From CAVZZG01 sp963779685 (lineage in GTDB: Bacteria; Actinomycetota; Thermoleophilia; Gaiellales; F1-60-MAGs149), in the NCBI GenBank assembly GCA_963779685.1, contig CAVZZG010000001.1:1302001-1366000 (forward strand): DNA of 64,000 bases, written 5' to 3'. A program made the position numbers and the translations under genes. Below are positions 44,166 to 53,218 of the stretch, piece by piece; position 1 is the stretch's first letter, and each line of letters starts with the position of its first letter. Below the pieces are notes generated by a model, which saw only the letters and a list, made by a program, of their open reading frames with translations, ran no database searches and had not been told where the DNA came from.

Positions 44166-47100
44166 TCAGTGGGGGAGCGGATGGGGCCCGACGCCAGGCC
44201 CTCGGTCCGGTCCCTCGTCGGCCAGCTCGTCGCCGGCAGGCTGGATGTTCTTCAGCAGGCGGGTGTAGAAGTAGGCGCCGATGAAGAGGAGGACGCCGAA
44301 CCCGACGAAGAGCATCGCCCGCTGAATCGTCGAGAAGTTCCTCGTGTCCCAGATGAGGATCTTCGCCGCGGCGAGGCCGAGCAGCGGGATGCCGGACTTC
44401 CGCACGACGCTGGCGACCTCGCCTCGCCCGGTGAAGCCGATCCCGATCAGCACGATGCCGGCGGTGGCCCAGGCCAGCGACAGGCCGAGCTGGGCGCTGG
44501 TCTCGGCCACATCGCCGCCGGGGGTATTCGACAGGGCGGTGACGACGGCGATCGACAGCGCCCAGACCAGGCTGAAGAGCCCGGCGAAGATGGTGCCGTC
44601 GCGCCAGACCACGACGTGGGAGACCCTCCGCGCGGTCAGCAGGAAGAGCACGCCTGCGGCAACCAGGGCGATCACGGCCCGGGTCACGTCGGTGCCGCCG
44701 AACGCAGCGGCAGTCCAGCCGCCGACGATGGTTCCACCGAGTGCCAGGGCCGCAGCGGCCGGTACCTGGGCCGGGCCGAAGACCGGCACCGTGGGCTGCC
44801 TGAGCCAGAGACCGTAGACGCCGGCCAGGAGGAACGCCGCGGCGACCGGCCCAAGGCTGGTGCCGTGCGGGCCGAAGGCGAGGACGTCCACGACGATCGC
44901 CTCCGTGGCGACCAGCCAGCCGATCGCAGCCGGCTCCTGACCGGCGAACCGGGCGATCACGCCGGCGCGGCCGAGCGCGGTGGCGGCCATCCAGCCGAGC
45001 ACGAGCACGATGGTGCCCGCCACCTGGCAGCGCTGGACGACGGGGTATGTCCCCGCGTGCGGAGCCACCACGGTCATGGCCACGAGGAATCCGAGTACCG
45101 TCGCGGCCACCAGCCCCATCGTGGCGCTCTCGACACACCGCCCGGCCCGGAGCACGGCCCGGTCGGTGATCGCAACGCGCACGCCCCGTCCCGGCCATGC
45201 CGCCAGCATCGCGAGGCCGCAGAAGAGCCCGAGCCACAGCGGCAGCGCCTCTGTCAGCCGGTCAGATCCCACGGCGAACGCCGTCACGCCGGTGAAGACG
45301 GCGAGCACGAAGGCGGCCAGCATGACCGCCGGGATGGCCGGCGACAGCCGCCGAGCGGTGGCCGCGACGCCACCGAACACGCCGCCGTTCGGGTGGCGGT
45401 CGACAGTGCCGCGCCCGCCGGCGACGGCGACGATCAGCAGGCCGTAGACGAGGAGCGCCGTGCCGACCGCCGCGTCGGTGGTCGTGCGTCCGAGCGACGT
45501 CGCGTCGATGAGTCCGACCTTGAGCGCGATCAGGCAGCCGAGGGCGAACGCGACGCCGTGGCGCGGGAACGCCGGCGCCGCGACCCGCAGCGCGAGCACG
45601 GTGACGAGCACGACGCCGAGCATGGCGCCGCTACCGGCGAACTGCGCGACCTGATTCGCGGGCCAGGAGCCGGCAACGGGCGTCACCAGCGTCACGGCCA
45701 CCGTCTGCGCGGTGTACATCGCCACCGGGACGATCGCGGCCAGCCACCACTCGCGTGGCCGTGGCCGGCTGTCGATCACGACCGCCGCGGCCAGCACGGC
45801 AAGCGTGGAGCCGAGTACGACCAGCGCCTGGCCGAGCTGGGTTGTGCCGATGGCGAGCGCGACGGGAGGTGCGATCAGCAACATCGCCACGACGATCACC
45901 GCCGCAGCGGGCGCCGGCAGGGTCAGCGGTGCGAGCTTGGCGAACGCGTGGTGCAGCAGCGCGTGGAGCACACCGGGTTTGCCGGGCTCCGCGGCGACGG
46001 TGCCACGGCGGCCGGCCGCGACCGCGAGCACCAGCAGGCCGGCGGCGATCAGCGGCGCGGCGACGGTGGTGTCCCAGCCGGTCGTCTGAAGCGGGATGTC
46101 GACGATCAGCGCCTTGCCCGCGAGCAGCGCGGCGAGCACGAAGGCGGCGCCGTGCGCCGGGAGGGTCGGCGAGAGCCGGCGCGTGACCAGCACCGTCGCG
46201 AGCGCCACCGCGATCAGCACGCCCGTCGCGGCGTACTGCGCGATCTGCTCGACCGTTACGTGGTCCGGATCGCCGACGATCGTGATGGTGAAGGCCTGCG
46301 CGACGTACGCGACGGCCGCGACCGTGCCGAGCCACCAGGCAGTCGTGGGCCGGGGCCGCTCGACGAGGATGGAGGAGGCCAGCAGGGCGAGCATCGCCGC
46401 GCTCACGATCAGCGTGTCCGTCCAGGCGTCGGAGCCCGTGGCGAGTACCGTCGGCGGCGCCACGGTCAGCGCGCCCACGGCCATCAGCAGGAGGGCGGGA
46501 ACGGACCCGCCGTGCCGATCCAGCGGCAGCAGCCAGCCGTGCAGGGTCCTGATCCCGGCCGGACGGCCGGCGGCGGGCGCCCCGGCCCGGGCGGCGGCGC
46601 CGGACAGCAGCGCGACGAGGAACAGACCCGCGGCGAGCAGCGGCACGCCGTATGCAACGTCGGTCGAGCCGGGGTCGAGCGGGATGTCGACGAAGACGGC
46701 CTTGACGGCGATCAGACCGCCCAGGACGAGGGCCGCGCCGTGGCGGGGGAACGCCGGGGAGAGCCGGTGCAAGGCTGCGATGGTGATGAGTGCGACGCCG
46801 ATCAGGGCGCCGGTTCCCAGCATCTGCGCCACCTGGTCGACCGTGCCCGCGTGTGGTGTCCCGATCGTCACGGCGATGGCCTGCGCGGCGTACAGCGCGG
46901 CGGCCAGCGCTCCCAGCGCCCACCAACCCGGGTCGCGCTTGCGGTCGATGTACAGGCAGCCGACCAGTGCGAGGATGACCGCGATCGTGACGAGGGCGAC
47001 CTCCTCCGTGAGCCGGCCGCCGTACGCAAGGACGCTCGGCGGCGCCACCCACAGCGCCCGCCCGATGGTGAGAATGGCCGCGCCCGCGGAGGCGATCAGC

Positions 47101-48620
47101 GTCTGCACGTCGCGCTCGTGACGGGCGATGGCGTACAGCGCCACCCACTCGATGGCCCAGAACGCCGTCTGCCCGGCCGGTCCGAAGACCGTCATGGCCT
47201 CGAGCGCGATGATCGCGCCCGCCAGCGAGATGAGCAGGAGGGCGGCCAGCCGCGCCCGTCGCCAGACGAGTCCCGCCGCGCAGAGATGCAGCACGATCAG
47301 CACGGCGCCCATCAGCCGGGCGGCGAAGCTGTAGTGGTCGGTGGTCGCGGCGACCACGTGGAAGCCGAGCAGGGTGGCGGCACCTGACGCACCGAACAGG
47401 AGCGTCACCGGTGGCAGCCGCCGGCCACCGCGCGCCTCGAGGATGAGGGACGGGGCGACGACGAGCGCCCACCAGCCGCCGACGGCCAGCGCAACCCGCC
47501 AGGCGTCGCCGTCCGGCGCCAACCCCTGCCTGAAGTCGAAGCTGTACTGATCGAGCCAGGCGTACAACTGCGGCACGGTCACCCACAGCCCGATCTGCGC
47601 CAGCCACGGCCAGCCGCGGAGGACGACGACCGTTCCGGCGACGACCAGCGCGACCACGACGAAGGTCGCCGTGGTCGCGTTCGCCGGGGCCTTGACGAGG
47701 ATCGGCGCTGCCAGCGCGGTGGTGATGCCGAGCGCGGCCGTGATCTGAGCCCGCCAGCGGACCGCGCAGCCGATCATGAAGAGGCCGGCGAGGCCCGTGC
47801 CGAGCAGGGCCTCGGTCGGCGTCAGAACCGGCTCGTCGTAGATGCGTGCAGCGGCGACGAAGCCCAGCGTGGCGACGCCACCGGCGGCGCCGGCCAGCGA
47901 CTGACCGAGGATGTTCTTCGCCCGGTCGTCGGCGTGCCAGATGCGCAGGGCGGCGGCGCCCAGCAGCACGGCGCCGATCTCGGCCAGCGCGACCTGGATC
48001 TCCGGTGTCAGCCAGCCGCGGCTGATGCCGTAGGCGACGAAGAACGACGTGCCGAGCAGCACGAAGACCGCTCCGGCCGTTGCGAGCAGGTGGGTGCCGA
48101 TCCAGCGCTCCCAGTCTCGCTTCCTGCGCGGCTCCTTCGGACGGCTCGGGGGCGGTGGCGGCGGAGCCTTGGGCGGCACCGGCGGGGCTGCCGCTGTGGC
48201 GGCCATCGCCGGCACGGGGACGGGCTCGCGCCGTGGTTCGGGCTTCGGCTCGGGCTTCGGTTCGGGCCGCGGCGGGGTCGCTGCGAGTCCGGGCTCGAGG
48301 ATCGACCGCAGTGGCACGGGAGCCGGCGTCACAGGCCGCCGCATCGGCGCGGGTGGCGCCATCACCGGCGCAGGCGGCGGCGTGGCTGCCACGGGTGGCG
48401 GCACGGTCGGAGCCGGCTGGGGCATCGCCGGCGCGGCGGCAGCGGCAGCGGCAGCCGCGGCCACGGGTGTCTCGGGAGGTTCTGCGGGCAGGCGGACGCG
48501 CAGGTACTCGAGCCGCTTCATGATCAGCTTCTCGTTCCGCCGCAGCTCGTTGACCTGCGCCTTGGCGATCCACGCCAGCAGCAGGGCACCACACGCCAGG
48601 ATGAATGCGAACCCGGTCAT
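44166..48620 (-). CDS. Giant DUF2339 multi-pass membrane protein
   Basis: 1484 residues. A membrane start ('TGFAFILACGALLLAWIAKA') leads to a short coiled coil, then a Pro/Ala-rich region (about 50-165), then more than 30 hydrophobic helices with almost no polar domain. The DUF2339 core contains 'RKRDWERWIGTHLLATAGAV'. A unit of about 190 residues recurs at least three times, marked by 'RLSPAFPRHGAALVLG', 'RLSPTLPAHGAAFVLA' and 'VAAPAFPRHGVAFALG'. The family's role is unknown; size and repetition suggest an envelope scaffold or transport function (inference). GAGGAG precedes the ATG. Confidence 0.8.
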   Translation of the reverse strand: MTGFAFILACGALLLAWIAKAQVNELRRNEKLIMKRLEYLRVRLPAEPPETPVAAAAAAAAAAPAMPQPAPTVPPPVAATPPPAPVMAPPAPMRRPVTPAPVPLRSILEPGLAATPPRPEPKPEPKPEPRREPVPVPAMAATAAAPPVPPKAPPPPPPSRPKEPRRKRDWERWIGTHLLATAGAVFVLLGTSFFVAYGISRGWLTPEIQVALAEIGAVLLGAAALRIWHADDRAKNILGQSLAGAAGGVATLGFVAAARIYDEPVLTPTEALLGTGLAGLFMIGCAVRWRAQITAALGITTALAAPILVKAPANATTATFVVVALVVAGTVVVLRGWPWLAQIGLWVTVPQLYAWLDQYSFDFRQGLAPDGDAWRVALAVGGWWALVVAPSLILEARGGRRLPPVTLLFGASGAATLLGFHVVAATTDHYSFAARLMGAVLIVLHLCAAGLVWRRARLAALLLISLAGAIIALEAMTVFGPAGQTAFWAIEWVALYAIARHERDVQTLIASAGAAILTIGRALWVAPPSVLAYGGRLTEEVALVTIAVILALVGCLYIDRKRDPGWWALGALAAALYAAQAIAVTIGTPHAGTVDQVAQMLGTGALIGVALITIAALHRLSPAFPRHGAALVLGGLIAVKAVFVDIPLDPGSTDVAYGVPLLAAGLFLVALLSGAAARAGAPAAGRPAGIRTLHGWLLPLDRHGGSVPALLLMAVGALTVAPPTVLATGSDAWTDTLIVSAAMLALLASSILVERPRPTTAWWLGTVAAVAYVAQAFTITIVGDPDHVTVEQIAQYAATGVLIAVALATVLVTRRLSPTLPAHGAAFVLAALLAGKALIVDIPLQTTGWDTTVAAPLIAAGLLVLAVAAGRRGTVAAEPGKPGVLHALLHHAFAKLAPLTLPAPAAAVIVVAMLLIAPPVALAIGTTQLGQALVVLGSTLAVLAAAVVIDSRPRPREWWLAAIVPVAMYTAQTVAVTLVTPVAGSWPANQVAQFAGSGAMLGVVLVTVLALRVAAPAFPRHGVAFALGCLIALKVGLIDATSLGRTTTDAAVGTALLVYGLLIVAVAGGRGTVDRHPNGGVFGGVAATARRLSPAIPAVMLAAFVLAVFTGVTAFAVGSDRLTEALPLWLGLFCGLAMLAAWPGRGVRVAITDRAVLRAGRCVESATMGLVAATVLGFLVAMTVVAPHAGTYPVVQRCQVAGTIVLVLGWMAATALGRAGVIARFAGQEPAAIGWLVATEAIVVDVLAFGPHGTSLGPVAAAFLLAGVYGLWLRQPTVPVFGPAQVPAAAALALGGTIVGGWTAAAFGGTDVTRAVIALVAAGVLFLLTARRVSHVVVWRDGTIFAGLFSLVWALSIAVVTALSNTPGGDVAETSAQLGLSLAWATAGIVLIGIGFTGRGEVASVVRKSGIPLLGLAAAKILIWDTRNFSTIQRAMLFVGFGVLLFIGAYFYTRLLKNIQPAGDELADEGPDRGPGVGPHPLPH

Positions 48621-48776
48621 GGCAGGCTCCTCATCGTCGTGCTGATGTCAACAATGGTCGTCCGTGCGGCGGCCCCGCGCGTCGGTGGTTCGTGCAGGTC
48701 GATCGCGGGAATCCCGAAGCTGTAACGGGCCGGCATCACGGGTCCAATGTACGCCGGGCGCGTGTCCACCGAATGA

Positions 48777-48810
48777 GGGATTTCCGTGGCCAGGCCTACG
48801 GAGAAATCCC
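48777..48810. repeat. Imperfect inverted repeat upstream of the histidine kinase gene
   Basis: GGGATTTCCGT and ACGGAGAAATCCC pair except for a 2 nt bulge across a 10 nt spacer, 37 nt before the kinase start. It could be an operator. The rest of the gap 48621-48846 shows nothing else. Confidence 0.3.
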
Positions 48811-48846
48811 GATCTCGGTGGGAGCGCCGTGTGCGATGATCGGCAC

Positions 48847-50667
48847 ATGCCCGAGGCAGCTCTCGCGGGCGAGGCCCTCGTCCGGAGACCGCGCAGCGCC
48901 ATCGCCATGCCGGCCAGGCCCGGCACGGGTGAGCCGCGCGGGCTCCTGGTGGCGGTCGGCGCCCTGGGCCTTCTCGCAAGCGCCGGCGTCGTGCTCGTGC
49001 GGCACTCCGATGGCAGCCTGGCCCGCGACCCGGCAGGCGCGGTCAACGACGTGCTGGTCGGCGTGCTCGCGATCGCGGCCGGGCTCGTCGGCTGGTGGCG
49101 CCTGCCCGGCAATCGCACCGGGCTGCTGCTGGTCGCGACGGGCCTGGCGTGGTGGCTCGCCGACGTGCCCCGGATCGGCGGTGGCACGGCGTGGACCGCG
49201 GGGCACGTGCTGCTCGGCCTGTACCTCGCGCTGGGCGTGCAAGCCATGGTCGGGTTCCCGGGCGGCACGACGGCCGGGCGGCTGGCCGTGGCCGTGGTGG
49301 TGGCCGCCTACACCGCCAAGGTGCTGCTCCAGCCGGCACAACTCCTGTTCCGCGACCCTCGCGCCCACGGTTGCGTGGATTGCGGGCCGAACCTGCTGCT
49401 GGTACGCGAGGCACCGGGTGCGCACCACGCCATCGACCTGAGCCTCAACGTGGCCCAGATCGCGATCGCCGGCGGCATGATCTGGCTGCTCGCCAGCCGC
49501 TGGCGCACGGCATCGGCGGCGACACGGCGCGCGCTCGGCCCGGTGCTGATCGCCATCGGCATCGTGACGGCCGTGGCGCTGGTGACGAGCGCTCTGTGGG
49601 TCGGGCGCAGCGAGAGCGGGCACACGGCATCGCGGGTCTTCCTGTTCTCGGTGGCGCTCATCCCGGCCGCCGTGCTGATCGGGCTGCTGCGCGCGAGGCT
49701 CGCCCGCGCCGGCGTGGCCTCGCTGGTCGTCGAGCTTGGCCGCGACCCTTCGCCGGATCGCATCGAGGCCGCCATCGCCCGTGCCCTTCGCGATCCCAGC
49801 TGCCGGCTCGCGTTCTACATCCCCGAGATCGACGGCTACGCCGACGCCAACGGCGAGCCCGTGACGCTGCCGGACGGCGATCCCGATCGCGTCGTCACCG
49901 AGCTGCACCACAACGGCACGCGGATCGCGGCGCTGATCTGCGATCGGACGCTCGAGCTCAATCCTCGGCTCCTCGAGAGCGTCGCCGCCGCGGCCCGGCT
50001 TGCGCTCGAGAACTCGCGCCTGCAGGCCGAGTTACGCGTCCAGCTGGCGCGGGTCCGCGACTCGCGCGTGCGGATCGTGGAAGCCGCCGACGAGGCGCGC
50101 CGGCGGCTGGAGCGCGACCTCCACGACGGCACCCAGCAGTACGCGGTGAAGGCGCTGATCGACCTCGACGAGGTCCGGCGCGTCGTCGCGGCCGATGCGG
50201 CCGCGGCCGATCGATCGCTCGACGTCGTCCGGGACGACCTCGACCAGCTGCTCGCCTCGCTGCGCTCGGTCGCACGGGGGCTGCATCCGTCGATCCTCAC
50301 CGACCAGGGCCTGCGCGGCGCCCTGGAGTGGCTTGCGATGCGGGCGTCCATCCCGGTCACGGTCGGCCGGCTGCCGGCGTCGCGGCTGCCCCCGCGGGTG
50401 GAGACGGCGGCCTACTACGTCTGCGCCGAGGCGTTGACGAACGTTCAGAAGCATGCCGCGGCATCGGCGGCAACCATCGACGCCGTCATCGAGGGCGACA
50501 CGTTGCGGGTCGTCGTCTCCGACGACGGCGTCGGCGGTGCGGCGGACACCACCGGCGGTGGACTCACCGGGCTCCGCGACCGCGTCGATGCGCTGGGCGG
50601 TTCGGTGGTCGTCGACAGCCCGGCCGGTGGAGGCACGCGCGTGGAGGCGCTGATCCCGTGCGCGTGA
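48847..50667 (+). CDS. Sensor histidine kinase (HisKA_3/NarL-LiaS type)
   Basis: 606 residues. About eight N-terminal membrane helices (about 30-285) are followed by a short GAF-like linker and a HisKA_3 dimerisation domain with the phosphorylated His in 'ARRRLERDLHDGTQQY'. The ATPase domain has an N box in 'AEALTNVQKHA', 'VVVSDDGVGG' (G1) and 'GGGLTGLRDRVDALGG' (G2). It overlaps the response-regulator gene by 10 nt, making a cognate pair. The signal is unknown; the membrane sensor part has few external loops and may sense the membrane itself. Confidence 0.9.
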   Translation: MPEAALAGEALVRRPRSAIAMPARPGTGEPRGLLVAVGALGLLASAGVVLVRHSDGSLARDPAGAVNDVLVGVLAIAAGLVGWWRLPGNRTGLLLVATGLAWWLADVPRIGGGTAWTAGHVLLGLYLALGVQAMVGFPGGTTAGRLAVAVVVAAYTAKVLLQPAQLLFRDPRAHGCVDCGPNLLLVREAPGAHHAIDLSLNVAQIAIAGGMIWLLASRWRTASAATRRALGPVLIAIGIVTAVALVTSALWVGRSESGHTASRVFLFSVALIPAAVLIGLLRARLARAGVASLVVELGRDPSPDRIEAAIARALRDPSCRLAFYIPEIDGYADANGEPVTLPDGDPDRVVTELHHNGTRIAALICDRTLELNPRLLESVAAAARLALENSRLQAELRVQLARVRDSRVRIVEAADEARRRLERDLHDGTQQYAVKALIDLDEVRRVVAADAAAADRSLDVVRDDLDQLLASLRSVARGLHPSILTDQGLRGALEWLAMRASIPVTVGRLPASRLPPRVETAAYYVCAEALTNVQKHAAASAATIDAVIEGDTLRVVVSDDGVGGAADTTGGGLTGLRDRVDALGGSVVVDSPAGGGTRVEALIPCA

Positions 50668-51308
50668 TGCTCGCCGATGACGCGGTGCTGATTCGTCAGG
50701 CGATCGCGACGCTGCTCGAGCGCGAGGGGTTCGAGATCGTCAGGCAGTCTGCGACGGCTGACGAGCTGCTGCGCTGGCTCCCCCACGACCTGCCCGATGC
50801 CGTCGTGCTGGACATCAGGATGCCGCCGACCCATACCGACGAAGGCCTCCGCGCCGCCCACTGGATCCGCGAGCACCATCCCGCGGTCGCCATCCTCGTG
50901 CTCTCCCAGTACGAGCAGATCGGCTACGCCATGGAGTTGCTCGAGCGCGGCGAGCAGCGGGCCGGCTACCTGCTGAAGGAGCGGGTGGGGAACGCCGCCG
51001 AGTTCGTGGCCGCCCTGCGCGAGGTCGCTGCCGGGGGCACCGTCGTCGACCCGGCGCTCGTCCGCCTGCTGCTGGCTCAGCAACGACTGGCCGAACCGCT
51101 CGCCGAGCTCACACCGCGCGAGCGCGAGGTGCTCGAGCTGATGGCCCAGGGCCTCACCGATCTCGGCATCGCCCGCCACCTGTTCATCGAGCCGAACACC
51201 GTCGACACCCACAACCGGTCGATCTTCCGCAAGCTCGACCTGCCGACCGATTCGGCCGAGAACCGCCGGGTCCACGCCGTGCTGACGTGGCTCAGGGCGA
51301 TGCCGTAG
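50658..51308 (+). CDS. NarL/LuxR-family response regulator
   Basis: 216 residues. In the receiver domain, the acidic pair is in 'VMLADDAVLIRQAIATLL', the phospho-acceptor Asp in 'AVVLDIRMPPTHTDEGL' and the conserved Lys in 'GYLLKERVG'. The LuxR helix-turn-helix reads 'LTPREREVLELMAQGLTD' then 'IARHLFIEPNTVDTHNRSIF'. GTG 50658 (or GTG 50664) starts within the kinase gene. Its 3' end overlaps the convergent TetR gene by 17 nt. Confidence 0.92.
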   Translation: MRVMLADDAVLIRQAIATLLEREGFEIVRQSATADELLRWLPHDLPDAVVLDIRMPPTHTDEGLRAAHWIREHHPAVAILVLSQYEQIGYAMELLERGEQRAGYLLKERVGNAAEFVAALREVAAGGTVVDPALVRLLLAQQRLAEPLAELTPREREVLELMAQGLTDLGIARHLFIEPNTVDTHNRSIFRKLDLPTDSAENRRVHAVLTWLRAMP

Positions 51309-51951
51309 CGGCGCCGGGCAGGAGCTGTGAGCAGAGCGCATCGCCGAGCCACGCCTCGTACTGGTCGACGTCCCAGCCGCGCTCGCCGACCAGGAGCCGG
51401 TACAGGTCCGGGTGGTTGAGCGCCCAGACGATGTCGGTGGCGCGGACCACGTCGAGGTCTGGCCGGAGCGCGTCCCGCTCGGCGAGGACCGCCACGACCG
51501 CGCGCTGGTTGTCGTAGAACTCCCGCTGGATACGACCCCAGAGCGCATCGATCTCGGGCTCGCCGGGCGCGGCCTGCGCGAGGACGCGCAGCAGTGTCCC
51601 GGCGCGCTCCTTGACGACCCGGGAGTTGCGCGCATTCAGGCGCAGCATGCGGGCCGGATCCGGCTCCTCGATGACCTCCCGGAACCACGACCGCTCGTCC
51701 ACGGGCACGGGTTGCTCGTCGCCGCGGAGCCGCAGGTGCCAGAGTGCGAGCAGGAGGCCGGCCTTGGTGGCGAACGCCAGGTAGACCGTCTTCAGCGCCA
51801 CGCCGGCTTCGCGCGCTATTGCGGCCACGGATGTCGATCCGTAGCCATCCCGTTCGAACAGCCGCTCGGCGGCGGCAAGGATCTCGAGACGGGTCGCGGC
51901 CGCCTGATCCCGCCGTCGCGGCGAGTTGTAGGACCGCGGAGCGCTTGACAT
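51292..51951 (-). CDS. TetR-family transcriptional regulator
   Basis: 219 residues. The N-terminal helix-turn-helix is 'TRLEILAAAERLFERDGYGS' followed by 'TSVAAIAREAGVALKTVYLA' and 'FATKAGLLLALW'. The C-terminal ligand/dimer domain is helical. It is divergent from the monooxygenase-like gene, with two palindromes between them, the usual layout for autoregulation and control of the neighbour. Confidence 0.9.
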   Translation of the reverse strand: MSSAPRSYNSPRRRDQAAATRLEILAAAERLFERDGYGSTSVAAIAREAGVALKTVYLAFATKAGLLLALWHLRLRGDEQPVPVDERSWFREVIEEPDPARMLRLNARNSRVVKERAGTLLRVLAQAAPGEPEIDALWGRIQREFYDNQRAVVAVLAERDALRPDLDVVRATDIVWALNHPDLYRLLVGERGWDVDQYEAWLGDALCSQLLPGAATASP

Positions 51952-51962
51952 CGTCGGGCATT

Positions 51963-51977
51963 TCGATAGCCTATCGA
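51963..51977. promoter_or_regulatory. Palindromic operator-like site 1
   Basis: TCGATAGCCTATCGA is a 6 bp dyad with a 3 nt centre, 12 nt upstream of the TetR-family start. It is a candidate TetR operator. Confidence 0.5.
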
Positions 51978-51984
51978 TGAATTG

Positions 51985-52003
51985 ACTACTCGATAAGAGT
52001 AGT
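51985..52003. promoter_or_regulatory. Palindromic operator-like site 2
   Basis: ACTACTC-GATAA-GAGTAGT is a perfect 7 bp dyad with a 5 nt centre, lying between site 1 and the start of the small monooxygenase-like gene. It could be a TetR operator or an mRNA hairpin. Confidence 0.5.
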
Positions 52004-52019
52004 GAAATGGAGGACGACG

Positions 52020-52295
52020 ATGACGTTCATCATGACGCGGCTGGGTGTCGGCGACTTCGACGTCTGGAAGACCATGTTCGATCAGGACGCGCCACGGGCG
52101 CGGGAGTCGGCGCTCGGCTACCGGATCTTCCGCGGCGCCGAGCGCTCGGACGAGGTGTTCATCCAGATCGAGTTCGCGTCGCTGGACGACGCGCAGGCCG
52201 CGAGGGAGCGACTGCTGGCGTCGGGGGTCCTCGACCGGTTCGCCGACCGCGACGGTCCCACGGTGGTGGAGCTCGCGGAGACGGTCACGCGCTGA
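52020..52295 (+). CDS. Small antibiotic-monooxygenase/ABM-like protein
   Basis: 91 residues of ferredoxin-like dimeric alpha-beta barrel fold: 'TFIMTRLGVGDFDVWKTMFD' (strand-helix), 'GYRIFRGAERSDEVFIQIEF' and 'DDAQAARERLLASGVL'. Members include quinol monooxygenases and stress-response proteins. ATG 52020 is preferred because GGAGG sits 8 nt upstream. It is likely controlled by the divergent TetR regulator. Confidence 0.7.
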   Translation: MTFIMTRLGVGDFDVWKTMFDQDAPRARESALGYRIFRGAERSDEVFIQIEFASLDDAQAARERLLASGVLDRFADRDGPTVVELAETVTR

Positions 52296-52304
52296 CCGGG
52301 TGCG

Positions 52305-53141
52305 TCAGGGCGCCTGTGGTACGAACGGGCGGATCTGGAGATCGCCGCGCTTCAGGTGGACCGCGGTCGAGACGGGCACCTCGCTCCACGCGCCGGCGAG
52401 CGTGCCGAGGGGCTCGCTCATCACCACGTGGGCGTCGCCGGGGAGTAGCTGCAGGTCAGCGAAGTCCGGGTGGATGCGCCGCAGCGTCTCCACGTCGTTG
52501 CTGTGGTACAGCGTCCGCGGGAGCGATGCCGTTGCGTACCGCACGCCGACGAGGGAGTGCTCGTCGAGGACGCCGATCGTCATCTGCACCGGATCTTCGA
52601 TGCCCGCCGCGCTCGCCGTCCGTTCGACGAACCACACCATGCGCTCGAGCGCCGCGTGGGGATCGTCGAGCAACCCGAACGTGAGCGCGAGGTGGAAGAG
52701 GTGCTCGGAGTCGGTGCTGCCCACGATCTTCGGGTAGAGCGCGGGGTCGATCGCGAGCACGACGTCGCGCTTGATGCGGGAGAAGTCGCGGATGAAGCCG
52801 TTGTGGACGAACAGCGTGTTCTCGTGCCGGAAAGGATGGCAGTTCGACTGCTGCACCGGCGAGCCGATGGCGGCGCGCACGTGCGCGATGAAGGCCGGCG
52901 ATTCCAGCGTGCGGGTGATGTCGCGGAGGTTCTCGTCATTCCAGGCCGGCTCTGTCGACCGGTAGCGTCCGGGTTGCCGGTCGCCCTCGATGAACCAGCC
53001 GACGCCGAAGCCGTCACCGTTCACCGGTTCGGCGCCCTGGCTCGCCTCGAGGCTCTGGTGGACGAGGCTGTTGCTGTGCTCGCGATACAGGATCGCTGCG
53101 ACGTTGATCGGTCCTCCGAGGTACGCCATCCAGCGGCACAT
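52305..53141 (-). CDS. Class II glutamine amidotransferase (YafJ/EgtC-like)
   Basis: 278 residues starting 'MCRWMAYLGGPINVAAILY' with catalytic Cys2. The glutaminase motifs are 'GDGFGVGWFIEGDRQPG', 'FIAHVRAAIGSPVQQSNCHP', 'FVHNGFIRDFSRIKRD' and 'GSTDSEHLFHLALTFGLLDD'. It is a stand-alone glutaminase-fold amidase like YafJ, EgtC or DUG3. No ergothioneine or glutathione genes are nearby, so the substrate is open. Unlike the other class II protein in the window it is intact. Confidence 0.88.
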   Translation of the reverse strand: MCRWMAYLGGPINVAAILYREHSNSLVHQSLEASQGAEPVNGDGFGVGWFIEGDRQPGRYRSTEPAWNDENLRDITRTLESPAFIAHVRAAIGSPVQQSNCHPFRHENTLFVHNGFIRDFSRIKRDVVLAIDPALYPKIVGSTDSEHLFHLALTFGLLDDPHAALERMVWFVERTASAAGIEDPVQMTIGVLDEHSLVGVRYATASLPRTLYHSNDVETLRRIHPDFADLQLLPGDAHVVMSEPLGTLAGAWSEVPVSTAVHLKRGDLQIRPFVPQAP

Positions 53142-53218
53142 GGGCGGCCCTTCCTGTGTCGGGAGCGCCTCGCCGGGGCGTAGTAACGTTCCCCGGCGAA
53201 GCAAGGAGAGCGTGCAGG

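Noticed and set aside
44112..47387. 1091-residue plus-strand frame opposite the DUF2339 gene
   Set aside because: Highly charged and repetitive, mirrors the hydrophobic repeats of the real minus-strand gene.
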